In this document: piece after piece, positions 15,230-21,059 of the stretch | Layout of the letters: the number at the start of each line of letters is the position of its first letter | Position numbering within the stretch: the first letter of the stretch is position 1 | DNA from: Sulfurovum sp. | GTDB taxonomy: Bacteria > Campylobacterota > Campylobacteria > Campylobacterales > Sulfurovaceae | DNA length: 21,059 nt | Reading direction: 5' to 3' | Assembly: GCA_020719895.1 (NCBI GenBank) | Contig: DYPM01000016.1 | Location: 1 to 21,059, forward strand | The notes under the pieces: model-generated | What the model saw: the letters and a program-made list of their open reading frames with translations, nothing else | Database searches by the model: none | What the model was told of the DNA's origin: nothing | Program-made: the position numbers and the translations under genes

Positions 15230-15826
15230 ATGGAAAACTTTTTAGCACAAATCACAACAATAGAGGGGTTTGCTTTTTACCTTTTTTCGGCATTAACGAT
15301 TGTCCTCTTTTGGATTACGGTAATGAGCAAAAATGTTCTTTATGCGATGACTGCTCTTGCTTCGGGAATGGTTCTTATTTCGGGCTTCTTTTTTATTTTG
15401 GGAGCAGACTTTTTGGGAGTGGTGCAACTGATTGTGTATGTTGGAGCAGTGATGGCACTCTATTCGTTTGCGATGATGTTTTTTGATGCGACACGTAATA
15501 TCAAAGAGAACAACACCAACAGTGCAATAGTCTTCGTGCTTGGTGGTCTAAGTGCATTGGCATTGGTTTTGATTTTTGCTGCACCAATTCATAATGAATC
15601 CATTCAGGCTCTTTATCCAATGCACGAAGGTGTTGGTAATGCACAAGATGTAGGTATTATCCTTTTTACAAAATATCTCATTCCTTTTGAAGTAGCCGCG
15701 GTGATGTTGCTTGTAGCGATGATTGCGGGAATTATTCTTGCAGGTAAAAAGATGGATAATTCACTAACCGAATCAATGGACGAAGATGTCGAAGATGAAA
15801 TTATGAAACGAAAGGATCTCAAATGA
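15230..15826 (+). CDS. nuoJ: NADH-quinone oxidoreductase subunit J
   Basis: This 198-residue membrane subunit has five hydrophobic segments. The conserved third-helix motif FLGVVQLIVYVGAVMALYSF (about residues 62-81) contains the pi-bulge region proposed to change shape during coupling of quinone chemistry to proton pumping. The tail after residue 175 is acidic and charged (DEDVEDEIMKRKD). AAGGGACG precedes the ATG. The stop overlaps the nuoK start by four bases (ATGA), so translation is probably coupled. Confidence 0.96.
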   Translation: MENFLAQITTIEGFAFYLFSALTIVLFWITVMSKNVLYAMTALASGMVLISGFFFILGADFLGVVQLIVYVGAVMALYSFAMMFFDATRNIKENNTNSAIVFVLGGLSALALVLIFAAPIHNESIQALYPMHEGVGNAQDVGIILFTKYLIPFEVAAVMLLVAMIAGIILAGKKMDNSLTESMDEDVEDEIMKRKDLK

Positions 15827-16125
15827 TAGGTTTAACACACTATCTTATCGTATCAGCGATACTCTTCTCTATAGGATTAGTAGGTGTATTGCGACGAAGA
15901 AACTTGCTAATGCTCTTTTTTGCGACAGAGGTAATGCTCAATGCTGTAAATATCGCATTTGCAGCAATTTCACACTATTACAATGATCTCACGGGTCAGA
16001 TGTTTGCCTTTTTTGTGATTGCGATTGCAGCGAGTGAAGTAGCAGTAGGGCTTGGTATTTTGATTGTACTGTATAAGAAAAATGGTTCGATTGATCTTGA
16101 TGATCTTGTAAGTATGAAAGGGTAA
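15823..16125 (+). CDS. nuoK: NADH-quinone oxidoreductase subunit K
   Basis: This 100-residue, three-helix membrane subunit matches the family length exactly. The two membrane glutamates needed for proton translocation are at Glu36 (FATEVMLNAVN) and Glu72 (AASEVAVGLG), the same numbers as in E. coli. The arginine cluster GVLRRRN (21-27) is in the usual cytoplasmic loop. AAAGGA (15811-15816) inside the nuoJ end serves as the ribosome site, and the genes overlap by four bases. Confidence 0.98.
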   Translation: MIGLTHYLIVSAILFSIGLVGVLRRRNLLMLFFATEVMLNAVNIAFAAISHYYNDLTGQMFAFFVIAIAASEVAVGLGILIVLYKKNGSIDLDDLVSMKG

Positions 16126-16127
16126 GT

Positions 16128-18014
16128 ATGGAAAATTTAATTTATATTGCACTTTTTGCTCCGCTTGTTTCCTCTCTTTTTGCAGGAGTTTTTGCGATGA
16201 GTCCAAGAGCCACTTTTGTAGGAGTGATAAGTTCGATTCTCCTTTTGGTTTCATTTTTTGCATCAGCACAGTTGGCGTATTTTGTCTATAGCACCAACGC
16301 AGTGATTCATACCACAATGATGCCGTGGATTATGGCAGGAGATTTTTTTGTTGAGTTTGGATTTGTTGTAGATCATATATCAGTGACGATGATGACAGTG
16401 GTTACATTGGTTTCGACAGTGGTACATATCTACTCTATTGGATATATGGATCATGATAAATCTTTTAATAGATTTTTCTCTTATCTCTCAGCATTTGTCT
16501 TTTCGATGATGGTGTTGGTGATGAGTGACAACTTTTTGGGTCTCTTTATTGGATGGGAAGGGGTTGGTGTTTGTTCATGGCTTTTGATTGGGTTTTGGTA
16601 TCACAAGCCTGATGTAAGTCGTGATGAGAATCCTTCTATCTCTCCTTCGTGGGCAGCAAACGAAGCGTTTATTATGAACCGCGTAGCAGATCTTGGGATG
16701 CTTATTGGGATTTTTATTCTCTACTGGAGTGTTGGATCGCTCAAATATGATGTGGTTTTTGCGACTCTTCCGCATTTGAGTGAAACTGTTTTGACCACTG
16801 CGGCGTTGGCACTTTTTATTGGTGCGATGGGTAAATCAGCACAATTTCCACTTCACACATGGCTTACTGATGCGATGGAAGGTCCGACTCCTGTTTCTGC
16901 ATTGATTCACGCTGCGACAATGGTTACTGCTGGAGTTTTTTTGGTAATTCGTGCCAATCCACTTTTTGCAATGACTCCTGAAGTGAGCTTTTTTATCGCT
17001 GGACTTGGTACATTTGTAGCATTTTTTGCAGCATCAATGGCGTTAGTCAATAGAGATCTTAAGCGCATCATCGCTTTCTCTACGCTTTCACAGCTTGGAT
17101 ATATGTTTGCAGCCGCAGGACTGGGTGCTTACTGGATTGCACTCTTTCATCTTGCAGCACACGCGTTTTTTAAAGCACTCCTTTTCCTTGGAGCAGGTAA
17201 CGTAATGCACGCAATGCACGATGAACTTGATATATTTAAAATGGGTGGACTCAAAAAGTATATGAGATGGACTTACATATATATGGGAGTTGCTTCTTTG
17301 GCGTTGGCTGGGATTCCTGTATTTGCTGGATTCTTTTCCAAAGATGCAATTATCGAGACTGCTTTCAATGAAGAGGCGTATGTTTTATGGGGAATGCTTG
17401 TAGTAACGGCTGGAATGACAGCATTTTATAGTTTTAGACAGGTTTTCCTCACCTTTGCTGGAGTACCGCGATATGATACGCATCATCTTCATCCACATGA
17501 TATGTATCGTTATGTATTGATTGCGATGTCTCCACTTGCACTGCTTGCAGTTTTTGCAGGATTTTTCAAAGAAGAGTTTGAAGCGTTTGTCACGCATCTG
17601 TTGCCTTCTTATCATATGAGTGAACATACACACCATTTGGTTGGGTTACTTACGGTGATTGTACTTGGATTTGCGATTGGCGGTATTTATCTTGCTTACA
17701 AAAAATACTACAACGGTCTCAAAAGAGATGAGAAGTGTGAAAATAGTTTTATTTATAAGTTGTTGGTAAATCAATATTATATTCCGCACTTCTATGAAGA
17801 GTTTATTGCCAAACCTTATACGATGATTTCCCAGAAGTTATGGCAAGAGGTTGATATGAAAATCGTTGATGCGATTGTCGATGCTATCGCTTACTTCTTC
17901 TACAATAGTGGTGATGTAACAAGACGAATGCAGACTGGAAACCTCTCGCACTATCTCAACTGGATGGCTGCGGGAACAGCGGTACTGTTATTAGCCGCAG
18001 TGCTATTTGCATGA
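16128..18014 (+). CDS. nuoL: NADH-quinone oxidoreductase subunit L
   Basis: This 628-residue distal antiporter-like proton-pumping subunit is highly hydrophobic throughout. Key charged residues are visible: Glu144 in FIGWEGVGVCSW, Lys236 in AMGKSAQFPLHTW, and the TDAMEGPTPVSALIHAATMV region. After the antiporter core, the C-terminal part (about 525-628; YYIPHFYEEFIAKPYTMIS and a last hydrophobic helix) corresponds to the long lateral helix that runs along NuoM and NuoN. The start follows nuoK by two bases with AAAGGG ahead. Normal length; no defect seen. Confidence 0.98.
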   Translation: MENLIYIALFAPLVSSLFAGVFAMSPRATFVGVISSILLLVSFFASAQLAYFVYSTNAVIHTTMMPWIMAGDFFVEFGFVVDHISVTMMTVVTLVSTVVHIYSIGYMDHDKSFNRFFSYLSAFVFSMMVLVMSDNFLGLFIGWEGVGVCSWLLIGFWYHKPDVSRDENPSISPSWAANEAFIMNRVADLGMLIGIFILYWSVGSLKYDVVFATLPHLSETVLTTAALALFIGAMGKSAQFPLHTWLTDAMEGPTPVSALIHAATMVTAGVFLVIRANPLFAMTPEVSFFIAGLGTFVAFFAASMALVNRDLKRIIAFSTLSQLGYMFAAAGLGAYWIALFHLAAHAFFKALLFLGAGNVMHAMHDELDIFKMGGLKKYMRWTYIYMGVASLALAGIPVFAGFFSKDAIIETAFNEEAYVLWGMLVVTAGMTAFYSFRQVFLTFAGVPRYDTHHLHPHDMYRYVLIAMSPLALLAVFAGFFKEEFEAFVTHLLPSYHMSEHTHHLVGLLTVIVLGFAIGGIYLAYKKYYNGLKRDEKCENSFIYKLLVNQYYIPHFYEEFIAKPYTMISQKLWQEVDMKIVDAIVDAIAYFFYNSGDVTRRMQTGNLSHYLNWMAAGTAVLLLAAVLFA

Positions 18015-18032
18015 TAGATAAGGAGTAGCGTA

Positions 18033-19559
18033 ATGGATAATATTTTAACTTTATTGGTCTTTTTCCCTGCAATTGCGGGATTGCTTGGATTTGTCATCGA
18101 AGAGAAAAGCATGCGAGTGTATGGTATCACGGTGACTGTTTTGGAGTTTTTTCTCTCTCTTTGGTTGTGGGGAATTTATGATGGTGCGAATGCAGGTTTG
18201 CAGTTTGTAGAGTTTGTGCCAATTATTCCAAGCATGGGAGTAAATTACTACTTAGGCTTAGATGGGATTAGTCTTTTTATTGTACTGATGTCCACTTTTA
18301 TGACGATGATTGGTGTCATTAGTTTGAGTATCAAAAAGAACCTCAAAAATATGATTATCAGTCTTCTCTTTCTTGAGATGACAATGATTGGCGTGTTTGT
18401 CTCTCTTGATGCCATTATTTTCTATCTTTTTTGGGAACTTTCTTTAGTGCCGATGTTCTATATTATCGGTGCATGGGGTGGACCTCTTAGAATCTACGCG
18501 TCAATCAAGTTTTTTCTCTACACCTTCACTGGTTCGTTGGTGATGCTTGTAGGAATGTTATATGTTGCGTATGCGTATCATGATCTTACTGGAGTTTGGA
18601 GTTTTGCTCTTACTGATTGGTATAGTGTGGTCTTTTCTGTAGATGCACAGATGTGGCTTTTTGCTGCTTTTTTTGTTGGATTTGCAATCAAAGTTCCGAT
18701 GTTTCCATTTCATACATGGTTGCCTTATGCACACGGTCAAGCTCCAACGATTGGTTCAGTAATTCTTGCAGCAGTACTTCTAAAGATGGGAACGTATGGT
18801 TTTGTACGTTTTTCACTTCCGATGTTTCCTGATGCGGCTGTAATTTGGATTGAGCCTATTGCTGTGTTGTCATTAATTATGATTATTTATACCGCAATGG
18901 TGGCTTATGCTCAAAAAGATATCAAGCAAGTGATCGCTTACTCTTCTGTATCTCATATGGGAATTATTATGTTGGGTATATTTGCTATGAATGCTGAAGG
19001 GATTACTGGTTCGGTATTTCAGATGATTGCACACGGTATTGTTTCGGGTGCACTGTTTATGCTTGTAGGTATGATTTATGATAGACGACACACCAAAATG
19101 ATGGATCAGTTTGGTGGACTTGCATCAGTGATGCCGAAGTTTGCTCTTATTTTTGGTGTGATGTTGATGTCTTCTGTGGGATTACCGCTTACGATGGGAT
19201 TTGTAGGTGAGTTTCTTGTATTGATTGGTTTTTATCATGTCTCTCCTATGATTACAATCTTGGGTGGTACTTCGATTATTCTGGGTGCAGTATATATGCT
19301 TTCACTTTTCAAAAAGAGTTTTTTTGGTCCTGTGACTATCGAAGAGAATCGAACACTCAAGGATCTTAATGCAAATGAGATTTGGTCTTTGTTGCCGTTG
19401 GTTGTGCTTGTGATTTGGCTTGGAGTTTATCCTAAACCAGTACTACAGCCAATTGACAACTCTGTACACGCATTGTTGAAATTTATGGACGAGAAGGCGG
19501 TCAATGAAGAGACTAAAGCATTGATTCATGTCGCGACTAAAACAAAGGAGGCAAAATAA
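18033..19559 (+). CDS. nuoM: NADH-quinone oxidoreductase subunit M
   Basis: This 508-residue antiporter-like proton-pumping subunit belongs to the membrane arm. Functional residues are recognisable: Glu135 in FYLFWELSLVPMF, Lys220 in GFAIKVPMFPFHTW, and Lys251 in AAVLLKMGTYGF, corresponding to E. coli Glu144, Lys234 and Lys265. About 14 hydrophobic segments are present, with a short charged C-terminus. AAGGAG (18020-18025) lies in the 18-base gap after nuoL. The stop TAA overlaps the nuoN start by one base. Confidence 0.98.
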   Translation: MDNILTLLVFFPAIAGLLGFVIEEKSMRVYGITVTVLEFFLSLWLWGIYDGANAGLQFVEFVPIIPSMGVNYYLGLDGISLFIVLMSTFMTMIGVISLSIKKNLKNMIISLLFLEMTMIGVFVSLDAIIFYLFWELSLVPMFYIIGAWGGPLRIYASIKFFLYTFTGSLVMLVGMLYVAYAYHDLTGVWSFALTDWYSVVFSVDAQMWLFAAFFVGFAIKVPMFPFHTWLPYAHGQAPTIGSVILAAVLLKMGTYGFVRFSLPMFPDAAVIWIEPIAVLSLIMIIYTAMVAYAQKDIKQVIAYSSVSHMGIIMLGIFAMNAEGITGSVFQMIAHGIVSGALFMLVGMIYDRRHTKMMDQFGGLASVMPKFALIFGVMLMSSVGLPLTMGFVGEFLVLIGFYHVSPMITILGGTSIILGAVYMLSLFKKSFFGPVTIEENRTLKDLNANEIWSLLPLVVLVIWLGVYPKPVLQPIDNSVHALLKFMDEKAVNEETKALIHVATKTKEAK

Positions 19560-21049
19560 TGTTAGAGCCTATTAAAGTAAGTTTGGAGAGTCTCAATCTC
19601 CTTACTCTTGCTCCGATGCTTATTGCGATTGTGGGCGGTTTGATTATTTTATGTATTGATCTTTTTAAAGAAAATCTTGACAAAACACTTTATGTGATGT
19701 TGACTGTTTTGATTTTGTTGATTGATCTTGGTGCTGTAGGCGGTTTGAACGTCAATGAACGTGGCTTTTTTGATGTTATGTTGATTGATGGGATTTCGAT
19801 TGTGTCGCAGTATCTTATTGTCGCAGGTTCGATCATCTTTATTCCGCTTTCGTTGAGTTCAAAGAGATTTCACGAATACTCCTATCCAGAGTTTTTTGCA
19901 CTTTTTTTGTTTATGGTGGCAGGATTCCAATTTATGGTCGCCAGTGACAATTTGATTTTGATTTTTGTAGGCTTAGAGACTGCGTCACTTTCACTCTATA
20001 CTTTGATAGCACTTCACAACAGACGCGACTCTTATGAGGCGGCTGTGAAATATTTCACTATGGGTGCATTGGCTGCGGCATTTTTTGCGATGGGTTCTGC
20101 GGTAATTTATGCACTAACAGGATCTATCGAACTTCATCAGGTCGCAGAGGTGCTTGGACGACGCGTGCATGAGAGTGAAGTGATGATCGCTATTCTTGGA
20201 GGATTTGTACTGCTACTTGTGGCGTTTGGATTTAAACTCTCTTTATTTCCATTCCACACTTGGGCTCCAGATGTTTATCAAGGAGCATCAGCAGCATTGG
20301 TTGGATATATGTCTGTTGTGCCTAAGGTCGCAGCTTTTGTGGTCTCTATCCGTATTTTTGGTATGTATTTGGAGTTGGGCATTGGATGGGTTCAAAATAT
20401 TATTTTGATTCTTGCTCTGCTTACTATGACTTTGGCAAACATTATGGCATTGGTACAAGAGGACGTGAAACGTATGTTGGCATACTCTTCTATTTCGCAC
20501 GCTGGATTTATTTTGGCTGCTGTTGCACTCAATACGACAGACGGAAATACAAGCATCTTCCTCTACTACGCACTTTTTATGTTTACTAATCTTGGTGCGT
20601 TTGCGATGTTGTGGATTTCACGACATAAAACACGACGTTTTGACATTCGCTATGATCACCCATATCAGAAATTCGCTGGGTTTATTCATATTATGCCGAT
20701 GGGTGCGGTGATTATGGCACTCTTTATGCTTTCTTTGGCGGGCGTTCCACCATTTTCAGTCTTTTGGGGCAAAATTTATGTTATGCAGGCAGCCGTAAAT
20801 GCAGGTATGGTATGGCTTGCGGTAGCGATGGGAATCAACTCCGCAATCTCTGCTTACTACTATTTGAAGCTCGTTGTTTATATGTTCCTGAAAGAGCCAC
20901 TAAAAGATGTGGATATTGTTTATTATAATATTTCTAAACCTTTGATGGCAATTATCGGTTTTGCCACTCTTGCTACAGTTTTTGCAATTTTTTATGTTCA
21001 ACCGTTGGTTGATTATATCTATGGGATGATTGCAGCAAGTGGGTATTGA
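19559..21049 (+). CDS. nuoN: NADH-quinone oxidoreductase subunit N
   Basis: This 496-residue antiporter-like subunit is the one nearest NuoK in the membrane arm. The half-channel glutamate is Glu140 (IFVGLETASLSLYTL), with Lys164 in YEAAVKYFTMGALAAA and the lysine in GFKLSLFPFHTWAPDVYQGA further on. About 14 hydrophobic segments are present, and length is usual for the family. A strong AAAGGAGG (19544-19551) inside the nuoM end precedes the ATG, which overlaps the nuoM stop (TAATG). It ends ten bases before the window edge; nothing can be said about termination of the operon. Confidence 0.98.
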   Translation: MLEPIKVSLESLNLLTLAPMLIAIVGGLIILCIDLFKENLDKTLYVMLTVLILLIDLGAVGGLNVNERGFFDVMLIDGISIVSQYLIVAGSIIFIPLSLSSKRFHEYSYPEFFALFLFMVAGFQFMVASDNLILIFVGLETASLSLYTLIALHNRRDSYEAAVKYFTMGALAAAFFAMGSAVIYALTGSIELHQVAEVLGRRVHESEVMIAILGGFVLLLVAFGFKLSLFPFHTWAPDVYQGASAALVGYMSVVPKVAAFVVSIRIFGMYLELGIGWVQNIILILALLTMTLANIMALVQEDVKRMLAYSSISHAGFILAAVALNTTDGNTSIFLYYALFMFTNLGAFAMLWISRHKTRRFDIRYDHPYQKFAGFIHIMPMGAVIMALFMLSLAGVPPFSVFWGKIYVMQAAVNAGMVWLAVAMGINSAISAYYYLKLVVYMFLKEPLKDVDIVYYNISKPLMAIIGFATLATVFAIFYVQPLVDYIYGMIAASGY

Positions 21050-21059
21050 GTAGTTGAAC

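Noticed and set aside
1..21059. CRISPR array, insertion sequence, prophage or integrase
   Set aside because: No regularly spaced repeats, transposase, integrase or phage genes were seen anywhere in the window.

Overview
The window looks like a chromosomal segment of a Campylobacterota (epsilonproteobacterial) bacterium, probably a Sulfurimonas/Sulfurovum-type lineage. The basis is a complete 14-gene nuo operon in which normal NuoE and NuoF are missing. A small cysteine-free NuoE-like protein and a large FAD oxidoreductase replace them, and nuoG is duplicated in tandem. GroES/GroEL sequence style, moderate-to-low GC and A/T-rich promoter style agree. The genus is inference; no rRNA gene or species marker is present.

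Layout. (1) 1-940: the 3' part of an AT-rich D12-class adenine DNA methyltransferase gene on the + strand, cut by the window edge and interrupted by one in-frame TAA, so a probable pseudogene. (2) 941-1040: a short convergent spacer with a hairpin that may stop transcription from both sides. (3) 1041-2976: groES-groEL on the - strand, preceded by a leader/promoter region with inverted repeats but no recognisable CIRCE element. (4) 3238-3314: a CAU-anticodon tRNA, most likely elongator tRNA-Met, on the + strand. (5) 3315-3559: a non-coding spacer with a candidate promoter and operator-like palindrome. (6) 3560-21049: nuoA-B-C-D, the nuoE-like gene, the NuoF/GltD-like FAD oxidoreductase, nuoG1, nuoG2, nuoH-I-J-K-L-M-N, all on the + strand with gaps of at most 18 bases or with overlaps of 1, 4 or 19 bases, so one transcription unit.

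How the genes work together. NuoA, H, J, K, L, M and N form the proton-pumping membrane arm. NuoB, C, D and I form the connecting arm that reduces quinone. The electron-input module is the unusual part. The usual FMN/NADH site of NuoF is absent. In its place are the C-terminal iron-sulfur part of NuoF fused to a glutamate-synthase-small-subunit-like FAD/NAD(P) flavoprotein, and two NuoG paralogues with complementary cluster sets: NuoG1 keeps the N7 ligands, while NuoG2 has lost all four but gained an extra [4Fe-4S] motif. This suggests a complex I whose redox partner is not plain NADH (NADPH, ferredoxin or flavodoxin are candidates), possibly run in reverse in an autotroph. This input module is the most interesting system in the window. 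Flavodoxin-linked complex I is established for Campylobacter jejuni, so part of the theme is known; the domain fusion with a degenerate N3 motif and the cluster asymmetry deserve attention.
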